In this document: in pieces, positions 1 through 8,180 of the stretch
How positions within the stretch are numbered: position 1 is the first letter of the stretch
How the letters are laid out: every line of letters starts with the position of its first letter
Assembly (NCBI GenBank): GCA_029866215.1
Contig: JARWZU010000059.1
Location: 1 to 41,327, forward strand
Length of the DNA stretch: 41,327 nucleotides
Origin: Akkermansiaceae bacterium
Lineage (GTDB): Bacteria; Verrucomicrobiota; Verrucomicrobiia; Verrucomicrobiales; Akkermansiaceae
Direction: 5' to 3'
The notes under the pieces: model-generated
Database searches by the model: none
What the model was told of the DNA's origin: nothing
What the model saw: only the letters and a program-made list of their open reading frames with translations
Translations under genes and position numbers: made by a program

Positions 1-246
1 GTGCCCGTCTGGGATTCCGTGCTCGGTAACCACCGACTTCCCGCCGGCAAGGCTTTTCCTGTTGTTAAGGCGCGGCTGAGTGTTGGCGAGTTCAAGGGCG
101 AAAAAGACGTGGCTCAGACCGATACGGTTGCCGTGTTCAACGTCTCCCTCAAGCAGGGACAGACCATGCTGCGCGGCACCTTCCTCGAGGATCAAGGCAA
201 GGAGATCTGCGGTGCCTATTACGTCAGCGTCCGCCGGCTTGATTGA
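1..246 (+). CDS. Sulfatase, C-terminal end only (5' part outside window)
   Basis: The first 81 codons are open from the window edge to a TGA stop. The translation aligns with the last part of the next sulfatase downstream: LPAGKAFPVVKARL here matches FPAGVALPIAKARV there, and both end in KEICGAYYVSVRRLD. In the neighbour this segment follows the alkaline-phosphatase-like fold and forms a small beta-rich C-terminal domain. The fragment is therefore the end of another sulfatase paralogue whose catalytic part lies upstream of the window. The GTG at base 1 is not its start. The next gene begins 22 bases after the stop, which fits a shared transcript. The catalytic residues cannot be judged from here. 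Confidence 0.8.
   Translation: MPVWDSVLGNHRLPAGKAFPVVKARLSVGEFKGEKDVAQTDTVAVFNVSLKQGQTMLRGTFLEDQGKEICGAYYVSVRRLD
198..243 (+). repeat. 46-bp exact direct repeat, copy 1
   Basis: The 46 bases encoding the last residues of the upstream sulfatase fragment are identical to bases 1978-2023 at the end of the next sulfatase gene. The flanking C-terminal coding sequence is clearly diverged. The two copies are 1780 bp apart, about the length of one gene plus spacer, as expected for a tandem duplication unit. Confidence 0.9.
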
Positions 247-268
247 ATGCCATCAAAGAAATGTAATC

Positions 269-2035
269 ATGAAACACAGTTTCACACTCCTCACGACCCT
301 GCTGCTGGCTCCTCTGGCAGCGCTAACCGCTGCGGATATCGGCGCCAAACCTAACGTCATTATTGTCTTGGTCGATGACCAAGGGTATGGCGACTTGTCC
401 TGCCACGGCAATCCCGTGATCAAGACACCGCAACTCGACCAGCTGCACGCCGAGAGCGTGCGCTTCACCGATTTTCATGTGGCGCCAATGTGTACGCCGA
501 CGCGCGGCCAGCTCATGACCGGTGTTGACTGCCTTCGCAACGGCGCGATGAATGTCAGCAGCGGGCGGACTTTTTTACGCCGCGAATTTCCGACCATGGC
601 GGATTTATTTGGCGCGGGCGGGTATCGCTGCGGCATCTTCGGCAAGTGGCACCTGGGTGACAACTATCCTTACCGGCCGCAGGATCGAGGGTTCCATGAA
701 AGCATCTACTTTCCCTCGTCGCACATAGGCAGCGCGCCCGATTTCTGGAACAATAACTACTTCGACGACACCTACACTCACAACGGCCAGCGCGAGCAGT
801 TCAAGGGTTACACCACCGACGTCTTCTTCAACGAGGCCATGAAATGGATGGGCCAACAGGCGGCGGCCAAAAAGCCGTTCTTTTGTTACCTGCCGACCGC
901 AGCCGCGCACGGGCCGCTCAATGTGCCGCAGAAATACAGCGACCTCTACAAGGACCAGAAGTCCGATGTCGCGAAATTCTTCGGTATGATCGCCAACATC
1001 GATGAGAACATGGGGCGTCTGGAGACGTTCCTGGCGTCGAATGGCCTGCGCGAAAACACCATCGTCATCTTCATGACCGACAACGGCGGTACTCTCGGTG
1101 TGCCGGTTTTCAACGCCGGCATGCGCGGGAGAAAGACCGAACTCTGGGAGGGCGGGCATCGCGTGCCATGCTTCATTCGCTGGCCCGGCGGCAAATTCCG
1201 AACGCCCGGCGACGTGGCCGAGTTGACCGAGGTTCAGGACATCCTGCCGACATTGGCCGAGCTGTGTTCGTTGCCGAAGTCGAAGGCGCGTTTCGACGGC
1301 ATGAGCCTTGCTCCGCTGCTGCGAGGCCAGAGCAATGTCCTGCCAGACCGCATGCTGGTAGTCAACTTCAGCCGCATGAACGGTCCCGTGCCGACCAAAG
1401 ATGGGGCCGCCGTGCTGTGGAAACGCTGGCGCCTGTTAGGAGACCGCATTTTGTATGACCTGACGACAGATCCAGGACAGAACGAAAACGTCATCGGGAA
1501 GCATCCCGAGGTGGCGGCCAAGATGAGCGCCCATCTCGACGCCTGGTGGCGAACTGTAGAGCCTTCCATCAATGACTTTGGTGCCACGATCATCGGCAGC
1601 GAAGCCGAGAACCCCAGCCTGCTGTCACCACCTGAATGGCAAGACGTGTTTTTCGATCAGGGCGCCCAAGTACGCCGTGGCCAGAAGAGCAACGGCGAGT
1701 GGAACGTCATCGTCGATCGTGCCGGCAGTTACGAGTTCGAGTTGCGCCGTTGGCCGCGCGAGGCCGACGCGCCGATTGCCGCCGGTCTGCCTGTCCATAC
1801 GCACACCCTCGGGCAGTTCCCGGCTGGCGTGGCACTTCCCATTGCCAAGGCCCGCGTGAAGATCGGCAGCGTCGATGTCAGCAGCGCGGTGTCGGCCGAT
1901 GCGAAACAGGTGACGTTCAAGGCGGAACTGCCGTCCGGGCGTACGAAACTGCAAACCTGGTTCTACGACGGCGACGACAAGGAGATCTGCGGTGCCTATT
2001 ACGTCAGCGTCCGCCGGCTTGATCGCGTTCCATAA
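269..2035 (+). CDS. Secreted sulfatase (S1 family, formylglycine type)
   Basis: 588 residues. Hydrolyses sulfate esters, probably on a polysaccharide, outside the cytoplasm. Residues 1-22 form a signal peptide (MKH followed by a Leu/Ala core and LTAA). The metal-binding pair D36-D37 lies in VLVDDQGYGD. The formylglycine site is C75 in CTPTRG, a canonical C-x-P-x-R motif followed by LMTG. GKWHLG (K126, H128), H214 and DNGG (D271, N272) complete the expected S1 active site. Residues of about 480-588 form a beta-rich C-terminal domain shared with the upstream fragment. The ATG at 269 was chosen because it starts the signal peptide; the frame is open further upstream but that part overlaps the preceding gene. 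The specific sulfate ester cannot be read from the sequence. Confidence 0.93.
   Translation: MKHSFTLLTTLLLAPLAALTAADIGAKPNVIIVLVDDQGYGDLSCHGNPVIKTPQLDQLHAESVRFTDFHVAPMCTPTRGQLMTGVDCLRNGAMNVSSGRTFLRREFPTMADLFGAGGYRCGIFGKWHLGDNYPYRPQDRGFHESIYFPSSHIGSAPDFWNNNYFDDTYTHNGQREQFKGYTTDVFFNEAMKWMGQQAAAKKPFFCYLPTAAAHGPLNVPQKYSDLYKDQKSDVAKFFGMIANIDENMGRLETFLASNGLRENTIVIFMTDNGGTLGVPVFNAGMRGRKTELWEGGHRVPCFIRWPGGKFRTPGDVAELTEVQDILPTLAELCSLPKSKARFDGMSLAPLLRGQSNVLPDRMLVVNFSRMNGPVPTKDGAAVLWKRWRLLGDRILYDLTTDPGQNENVIGKHPEVAAKMSAHLDAWWRTVEPSINDFGATIIGSEAENPSLLSPPEWQDVFFDQGAQVRRGQKSNGEWNVIVDRAGSYEFELRRWPREADAPIAAGLPVHTHTLGQFPAGVALPIAKARVKIGSVDVSSAVSADAKQVTFKAELPSGRTKLQTWFYDGDDKEICGAYYVSVRRLDRVP
1978..2023 (+). repeat. 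46-bp exact direct repeat, copy 2
   Basis: Identical to bases 198-243. It encodes the common C-terminal motif of two adjacent sulfatase paralogues and lies just before the stop codon of the second one. Confidence 0.9.
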
Positions 2036-2048
2036 GAGAGAAATAGTC

Positions 2049-3632
2049 ATGAAGCACAACTTCACCCTCCTCGCGATCCTGCTGCTGACGCCGCTGGCGG
2101 CACTAACCGCTGCGGAGCAACGTCCCAACGTTATCGTCATTCTCGCCGATGACCTGGGCTACAGCGACCCCGGTTGCTTCGGCGGCGAGATCAGCACCCC
2201 GGCCATCGACAGCCTCGCCAAGCAAGGCACCCGCCTGACTCAATTCCGCAACGGCGGCATGTGCGTCGTGTCGCGCGCGTCGATGCTCACCGGGAATTGG
2301 TGGCCGAAAGCACTGCCGGATTTCACCAAAACCCCGCTTCTATCGGAAATCCTGCATGACTCCGGATACCGCACCGCGCTCGTCGGGAAATGGCATTTGC
2401 AAGGCCATCCGATGAACCGCGGATTCGACCACTTTTTCGGATTTCTCGAAGGGTTTTCCGATCACTTCGGCGGCTCGTCTAGCTATCGCCTGGACCGCTC
2501 GCCGTTTACCGAATTCGGGCCGGATTATTACAGCAGTGATCAATTCACCGACCGCGCGATCCAGTTCATCACCTCGCCAAAACCCAATGAAAGCAGAAAG
2601 CCGTTTTTTCTCTATCTGAGTTATCAGGCACCGCACAATCCGCTCCAGGCACCCAAAGCTGATATCCTCCGCCATCGAGGAAAATACCTCGCTGGCTGGC
2701 AGGCCATCCGCGAAGCGCGTTTCAAGCGGCAAAAGGAATTGGGCATCGTTTCCGCAGACGCCACCCTCCCAGCTTATCCCGAAAACCTCCCCCAATGGGA
2801 ATCGCTTGCTCCGGCCCAGCGGGACCTCGAAGACCTTCGCATGTCCGTTTACGCGGCGATGGTCGAGCGCATGGATGCCGGAATCGGTAGATTGTTGAAG
2901 GCTCTGTCTGAAACAGGAAAATTGGACAACACCCTGATCCTGTTCCTCAGCGACAACGGAACCGACCCATTCTCCGTGGGAGACAAAAGCCTTCTGGCAC
3001 AGGGTAAATTGCCGGGTGACCGCAATTCCAACTGGCAGCCCGGCAACGGCTGGGCCTACGCCTGCGTCACCCCGTGGAGACTCTACAAAATCAGTCAGCA
3101 CGCGGGCGGCGTCACCACCGGAGGCATCGTCCGCTGGCCTGCCGCCACGCAAAAACGGGATGTGATCACCATCGCGCCGCTGCACATGATCGATATCATG
3201 CCGACGGTGCTCGATGCCGCCCGCGTTCCTGACACGCTAGCAGCCCGCGACGGCGAGTCCTTCCTCCCGCTCATCCAAGGCCGGCCGTGGCAGCGGAAAA
3301 GCCCGCTCTTTTTCCAATACATGGACAACCGCGCCATCCGTACGGCGGAGTGGACGCTGGCAGAAATTGATGGCACCGGTTGGCAGTTGTTCGATACTCG
3401 GAAGGATCCCCTAGAGACGATCGATCTCGCAGCTTCGAATCCCGAAGTTCTCAACGACCTGAACAACCGCTGGCTTGGATGGTGGAAGGCCCAAAGCGGC
3501 AAACCCGCCTACACCCCGGAATCGACTAAGGTCGGCGCTCATTACAAACCTCAAGGCGACCGGGGATCCGGCATCTCCTATGTGCCCAGCGCCATGCCAT
3601 CCGCACTTTCCGACCACTATCCGCTTCCTTAA
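2049..3632 (+). CDS. Secreted sulfatase with atypical C-V-V-S-R site
   Basis: 527 residues, S1 sulfatase fold. The signal peptide (residues 1-22) is nearly the same as that of the preceding gene, at DNA level too. Metal ligands D34-D35 are in ILADDLGYSD. The modifiable residue is C72 in CVVSRASMLTG, so the proline of the usual C-x-P/A-x-R signature is replaced by valine. The other hallmarks are intact: GKWH (K114, H116), H196 in APHNP, and SDNG (D302, N303). A longer segment before the final catalytic lysine region, ending in TTGGIVRWP, marks a different subfamily from the first sulfatase. The start lies 13 bases after the previous stop, behind a weak purine-rich AGAGAGA. Either the maturation enzyme tolerates valine or activity is altered; this is not decidable here. 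Confidence 0.92.
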   Translation: MKHNFTLLAILLLTPLAALTAAEQRPNVIVILADDLGYSDPGCFGGEISTPAIDSLAKQGTRLTQFRNGGMCVVSRASMLTGNWWPKALPDFTKTPLLSEILHDSGYRTALVGKWHLQGHPMNRGFDHFFGFLEGFSDHFGGSSSYRLDRSPFTEFGPDYYSSDQFTDRAIQFITSPKPNESRKPFFLYLSYQAPHNPLQAPKADILRHRGKYLAGWQAIREARFKRQKELGIVSADATLPAYPENLPQWESLAPAQRDLEDLRMSVYAAMVERMDAGIGRLLKALSETGKLDNTLILFLSDNGTDPFSVGDKSLLAQGKLPGDRNSNWQPGNGWAYACVTPWRLYKISQHAGGVTTGGIVRWPAATQKRDVITIAPLHMIDIMPTVLDAARVPDTLAARDGESFLPLIQGRPWQRKSPLFFQYMDNRAIRTAEWTLAEIDGTGWQLFDTRKDPLETIDLAASNPEVLNDLNNRWLGWWKAQSGKPAYTPESTKVGAHYKPQGDRGSGISYVPSAMPSALSDHYPLP

Positions 3633-3655
3633 CCCATTACTCATAACCCCACAGC

Positions 3656-5065
3656 ATGCAATACCGCACACTTCTTGTCCTCGGCGGACTTGCCCTATCA
3701 GCGCTGCCCAGTGCCGGCATCGTGCTGGATTTTGTGCCCAAACCAAACGTCATCGTCATCCTCACCGATGACCTTGGCTACGACGACGTCGGGTGCTACT
3801 GGACGCCGGACAAGCGCCCGGGCTTCGAGAAGATCCAGACACCGAATATCGACCGGCTCGCTGCCGAGGGTGCCCGGTTCACCGACTACTACGCACCGTC
3901 CTCCGTCTGCACCCCGTCCCGCGCGGCACTCATGACCGGCTGTTACCCGGTGCGCGTGGGATTACCCGGCATCCTCTTCCCCGCGTCCCCGACTGGGCTG
4001 AACCCCGACGAGGCCACCCTGGCTGAAATCTTGAATAAACGCGGCTACGCCACCGCCTGCGTTGGGAAGTGGCACCTCGGACACCTGGCCCCATTCACCC
4101 CGCGCCAGCAAGGCTTCGATTCGTTTTACGGGATGATGTTCCCCAACGACATGCAACCCTTTGTCCTCCACCGCGATGAGACGGTCGTCGAGCCGAAGCC
4201 CGACCAGAAGACGCTCAACGAACGGTTCACCGAGGAGGCGGTAAAGTTCGTGCGGGCGAAGCGCGAGGAACCCTTCTTCCTCTATCTCTCCTACAGCGGG
4301 CCGCATATCCCGCTGCACGTCCCCGACCGCTTCCGTGGCAAATCAGCGCGGGGCTTATATGGCGACGTCGTGGAGCACTTGGACTCGGGCGTCGGCGAGG
4401 TTTTGAAGGCACTCGACGAAACCGGGCTCGCGGACCGGACGATCGTCGTGTTCACCTCGGACAATGGACCGGACACGCGCGGACCCTACGACAAGCGCGG
4501 CCAGGCCTTCCCCCTGCGGGCGGCCAAGGCGACCACGCGGGAGGGCGGCGTGCGTGTTCCGTGCGTGATGCGCTGGCCGGGTCACATTCCTGCCGGCATG
4601 GTCAGTAGCGAAATCGCGTCCTCGATGGACCTCCTACCGACGGTGGCCGGTATCACCGGAGCGCAGCCTCCGCAGGACCGGATCATCGATGGAAAGGACA
4701 TTCTCCCGCTGATGACCAAGCCCGGTGCGCCGAGTCCTCACGACGCGTTCTACTACTATTACGGGGAAAAACTAGAGGCGGTCCGCAGCGCGAACTGGAA
4801 GCTCGTCTTCCCGCGCACTGCAATGGACGACACCCCGTATGAGCGGAAGCCGGGTGCCGCGAAGGAGGCACTTCTGCCCGAGGCGCTCTACGATCTCGCG
4901 GCGGACGTGGGCGAGACGACGGACGTGATTGGAAAACACCCAGAGGTTGCGGCGCGCCTGCGCACCCTAGCGGAGCGGATGCGCGAGGATATTGGTGACT
5001 CCTCCACCAAGCAGAAGGGCAAGAACCGCCGCCCCGTGGGCCTGGTGCCTGCTTCGGGGCAGTGA
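3656..5065 (+). CDS. Secreted sulfatase (arylsulfatase A-like, S1)
   Basis: 469 residues, the shortest sulfatase of the cluster. A hydrophobic N-terminus (MQYRTLLVLGGLALSALPSA) serves as the signal peptide. D38-D39 in ILTDDLGYDD bind the metal. The formylglycine site is C85 in CTPSRAALMTG, a fully canonical C-x-P-x-R signature. GKWHLGH, SGPHIPLH and SDNGPD follow in the usual order, and the sulfate-binding lysine is expected in the AAKATTREGG region. The C-terminus is Lys/Arg-rich and lacks the extra beta domain of the first sulfatase. It begins 23 bases after the previous stop and belongs to the same probable transcript. It is close to the large ARSA/N-acetylgalactosamine-sulfatase-like group, but the substrate cannot be assigned from sequence alone. 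Confidence 0.93.
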   Translation: MQYRTLLVLGGLALSALPSAGIVLDFVPKPNVIVILTDDLGYDDVGCYWTPDKRPGFEKIQTPNIDRLAAEGARFTDYYAPSSVCTPSRAALMTGCYPVRVGLPGILFPASPTGLNPDEATLAEILNKRGYATACVGKWHLGHLAPFTPRQQGFDSFYGMMFPNDMQPFVLHRDETVVEPKPDQKTLNERFTEEAVKFVRAKREEPFFLYLSYSGPHIPLHVPDRFRGKSARGLYGDVVEHLDSGVGEVLKALDETGLADRTIVVFTSDNGPDTRGPYDKRGQAFPLRAAKATTREGGVRVPCVMRWPGHIPAGMVSSEIASSMDLLPTVAGITGAQPPQDRIIDGKDILPLMTKPGAPSPHDAFYYYYGEKLEAVRSANWKLVFPRTAMDDTPYERKPGAAKEALLPEALYDLAADVGETTDVIGKHPEVAARLRTLAERMREDIGDSSTKQKGKNRRPVGLVPASGQ

Positions 5066-5101
5066 TGCCGCGCTCACGACAACTTAACCAAGAACAAACT
5101 A

Positions 5102-6682
5102 ATGAGACCCATCAGCCACTTGCTCACAGCAGTCATCGCTGCCCTGACACTCGCAGGAGTTTCCGCGACGGCCGAGCAGCGCCCCAATGTCATCTTCATC
5201 CTCGCTGATGACTTGGGGTGGAGTGATACGAATCTCTATGGGACGACGAAATTCCTTGAAACACCGAACATCGACCTTTTGGCCAAACGAGGGATGACGT
5301 TCACGAATGCCTACGCGGCGAATCCGCTCTGTTCGCCCACACGAGCGAGCATCTTGACCGGCCTGTATCCGGCAAGGGTCGGCATTACAGCGCCTGTCTG
5401 TGATCTCCCGGCCCTGCGTCTTGAAGCCAAGTTGGTGGAAAAGGCCCCGCCGTTTCAGCGAGCCCGGCAAGTAGACAGCGCAACACGACTCAAGACCGAG
5501 TATTACACCCTAGCCGAAGCCTTGCACGATGCTGGCTATACGACCGGGCATTTTGGCAAATGGCACCTGGGCGAGGAGCCGTACAGTCCACTTGAGCAGG
5601 GCTTCGACGTGGATGTGCCGCATTATGCTGGTCCTGGACCAGCCGGTAAAAACATCGCACCCTGGCGTTATCCGGCGAAATTAAATTTCACGGGTAAGCC
5701 AGGTGAACACATCGAAGACCGCATGGCGAACGAGGCGATAAAATTTATCCGGGCGAATAAAGATAAATCATTCTTCCTCAACTACTGGGCGTTTTCTGTG
5801 CACGCCCCGTTTGACGCGAAAGCTGACCTTGTAAAGAAATACGCGGCCAAGGCGGACCCGAATAATCCGCAGCGGTGCCCTGTCTATGGTGCGATGGTGC
5901 AGACTTTCGATGAAAATGTCGGGCAGTTGATCCGCGTGCTCGATGAATTGAAGATCGCCGACAACACGATCATCGTTTTCTTTTCTGACAACGGGGGGAA
6001 TATGTATGATCGTGTCGACGGCATCCGGGGGACGATGTTTGATATAAATGATCCCGTTAACGGCATCACGCCTACCAGCAATGCGCCGCTGCGTGGTGGC
6101 AAAGCGACAATCTATGAAGGGGGCACGCGGGTGCCGTGTGTTGTGGTCTGGCCCTCCAAGGTGAAGCCGGCCTCTCGCAGCAATGCGTTCCTGTCGAGCG
6201 TCGATTGGTATCCCACCCTGCTCGACATGACCGGAGTAACGCCTAAAGAGGCAGTGAAGTTCGACGGTGTGAGCCAGAAGCCGGCCTTGCTCGGTTTAGG
6301 CACCCCGCGCGACACGGTATTTTGTTGTTTTCCGCATTACGCCCCGGCAACCGGCGGTGTTCCCTCCGTGTGGGTCCGGCGCGGCGACTGGAAGCTCATT
6401 CGTTTCTTCTGCGACGGCCCGGAGCAAACCGATCGCTTTGAACTTTATCATCTGAAAAATGACATTGGCGAGACGAAGAACGTGGCTGCAGATCATCCGG
6501 ACGTGGTCAAGAATGGCGATGCCCTGATTGGCCAGCACTTGAAAGACATCAATGCCGTGATTCCCGTGAAAAACCCGGCTTATGATTCAACCGCAAAGCC
6601 TCCGGAACCTGGGAAGAAATCGCAAAAGGCTAAAGCGCCTGTCGACAACAAGTCGAGCGGCGGGAAAGACATTCGGCAGTAA
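5102..6682 (+). CDS. Secreted sulfatase (S1) with basic C-terminal tail
   Basis: 526 residues. The signal peptide covers about residues 1-24 (ending SATA). D36-D37 in ILADDLGWSD and C77 in CSPTRASILTG give the metal site and a canonical formylglycine motif. GKWHLGE, SVHAPFD and SDNGGN are present, followed by LRGGKATIYEGGTRVP, which carries the sulfate-binding lysine seen in many exo-acting S1 enzymes. After the fold ends, the last 35 or so residues are Lys/Pro/Ser-rich (for example PGKKSQKAKAP), probably a flexible tail. The gene starts 36 bases after the preceding stop on the same strand. Its sequence is the most distant from its neighbours, so it was probably recruited separately and not made by local duplication. 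Confidence 0.93.
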   Translation: MRPISHLLTAVIAALTLAGVSATAEQRPNVIFILADDLGWSDTNLYGTTKFLETPNIDLLAKRGMTFTNAYAANPLCSPTRASILTGLYPARVGITAPVCDLPALRLEAKLVEKAPPFQRARQVDSATRLKTEYYTLAEALHDAGYTTGHFGKWHLGEEPYSPLEQGFDVDVPHYAGPGPAGKNIAPWRYPAKLNFTGKPGEHIEDRMANEAIKFIRANKDKSFFLNYWAFSVHAPFDAKADLVKKYAAKADPNNPQRCPVYGAMVQTFDENVGQLIRVLDELKIADNTIIVFFSDNGGNMYDRVDGIRGTMFDINDPVNGITPTSNAPLRGGKATIYEGGTRVPCVVVWPSKVKPASRSNAFLSSVDWYPTLLDMTGVTPKEAVKFDGVSQKPALLGLGTPRDTVFCCFPHYAPATGGVPSVWVRRGDWKLIRFFCDGPEQTDRFELYHLKNDIGETKNVAADHPDVVKNGDALIGQHLKDINAVIPVKNPAYDSTAKPPEPGKKSQKAKAPVDNKSSGGKDIRQ

Positions 6683-6738
6683 ATCGAAAAAGCCAGCGAC
6701 GCGATGTAGGCAATATCAAATATAAACGGATAGATAAG

Positions 6739-8169
6739 ATGAGAGACACGATCGCATTCCTAACCGCTTGGTTGCTGGTGCCGTTGGCGGCTCTAAACGC
6801 TGCTGATGCACCGAGGCCTGGAGGAAAACCCAACGTCATCTTCATCGTCGTTGACGACCTCGGTTATGGCGAACTCGGTTGCTATGGCGGGAAAGACATC
6901 CCGACACCGCACCTCGATTCGCTCGCGGCGAGTGGGGCACGTTTCACGAATGGGTATGTCACCGCGCCGTTTTGCGCGGCCTCGCGTGCGGCGCTGATGA
7001 CCGGTCGCTACCAGACGCGGTTTGGTTTTGAGTTCAATCCGATCGGCGCGATGAACGCTGCGCCGGGCATCGGCTTGCCAGTCGCCGAGAAGACCGTGGC
7101 CGACCGTCTGCGGGACGCGGGTTACGCCACGGGGCTGGTCGGCAAGTGGCACCTGGGCGGCACCGCGCCGTTTCATCCGCAGCGGCGCGGCTTCGATGAG
7201 TTTTTTGGCTTTCTGCATGAGGGGCATTACTATTTGCAGCCGCCGTGGCAGGGCGTTACGACCTGGCTACGCCGAAAAACGCTGCCCGATGGCGGCCAGG
7301 GCCGCTGGACCGCCCCAGATGGTCGCATCGTGTGGAGCACGCACCTCGGTTATAACGAACACGAATACGACACTGACAACCCACTGTTGCGAAGCAGCCA
7401 GCCGGTGGATGAGAAGGGAAACCTCACCGATGTCTTCACGCGTGAAGCTTGCGACTTCATCGGGCGGCATCGCTCGCAGCCGTTTTTCCTCTACCTCGCC
7501 TACAATGCCGTCCACAGCCCCATGCAGGGTGCGGATGACTGGATGGAAAAGTTTGCGCACATCAAGGACATCCAGCGCCGGATCTTCGCAGCGATGCTCG
7601 CTCAGTTGGATGATCGTGTCGGTAAGGTGCTCGCAAAGCTGCGCGAGAGCGGCACCGAGGAAAATACGCTGGTGTTCTTCGTCAGCGACAATGGCGGGCC
7701 GACTAAAGAACTCACGTCCAGCAACGCTCCGTTGCGCGGCGAAAAGGGTGAGCTGTGGGAGGGCGGCATTCGCGTGCCTTTCATCGTCTCGTGGAAAGGC
7801 CATGTTCCGGCCGGTCGGGTCATCGATGCTCCGGTTGTTTCCATAGACGTGACTGCTACGGCATTGGAGCTTGCCGGCGTCGGAGCGAGTCAGGCGAAGC
7901 TCGATGGTATCAGCCTCATGCCAGTGCTGACGGGTAAGACGGCGGAGATGGCCGAACGGCCACTGTTCTGGCGTGTGGGCGAGCAGAACGCCGTGCGCAG
8001 TGGCGATTGGAAGCTCATCCGCATTGGCAAGGAATGGAAACTCTACGATCTCGCTCACGACATCAGCGAGAGCACCAACCTCGCGACCAAAGAGCCCTCC
8101 CGCGTGCGACAGATGTTAGCGCTTTGGGAGCAATGGAATGGTGAACAAATTGAACCGCTGTGGAGATAG
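6739..8169 (+). CDS. Secreted sulfatase (S1), C-x-A-x-R type
   Basis: 476 residues. The signal peptide ends at LAALNAAD, resembling those of the first two sulfatases. D39-D40 lie in VVDDLGYGE. The formylglycine site is C79 in CAASRAALMTG; alanine replaces proline at the middle position, a variant known to be accepted in bacterial sulfatases. GKWHLGG, AVHSPM and SDNGG are present, and NAPLRGEKGELWEGG carries the sulfate-binding lysine. The ORF ends with TAG 11 bases before the next gene, and the 56-base gap before it is the longest in the cluster. It is predicted to desulfate the same glycan as its neighbours but at a different position, because the subfamily features differ. Confidence 0.93.
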   Translation: MRDTIAFLTAWLLVPLAALNAADAPRPGGKPNVIFIVVDDLGYGELGCYGGKDIPTPHLDSLAASGARFTNGYVTAPFCAASRAALMTGRYQTRFGFEFNPIGAMNAAPGIGLPVAEKTVADRLRDAGYATGLVGKWHLGGTAPFHPQRRGFDEFFGFLHEGHYYLQPPWQGVTTWLRRKTLPDGGQGRWTAPDGRIVWSTHLGYNEHEYDTDNPLLRSSQPVDEKGNLTDVFTREACDFIGRHRSQPFFLYLAYNAVHSPMQGADDWMEKFAHIKDIQRRIFAAMLAQLDDRVGKVLAKLRESGTEENTLVFFVSDNGGPTKELTSSNAPLRGEKGELWEGGIRVPFIVSWKGHVPAGRVIDAPVVSIDVTATALELAGVGASQAKLDGISLMPVLTGKTAEMAERPLFWRVGEQNAVRSGDWKLIRIGKEWKLYDLAHDISESTNLATKEPSRVRQMLALWEQWNGEQIEPLWR

Positions 8170-8180
8170 GTTCGCCATCC

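Noticed and set aside
605-1159. 184-codon minus-strand frame inside the first sulfatase
   Set aside because: A shadow of a GC-rich gene whose forward frame has a complete set of sulfatase motifs.
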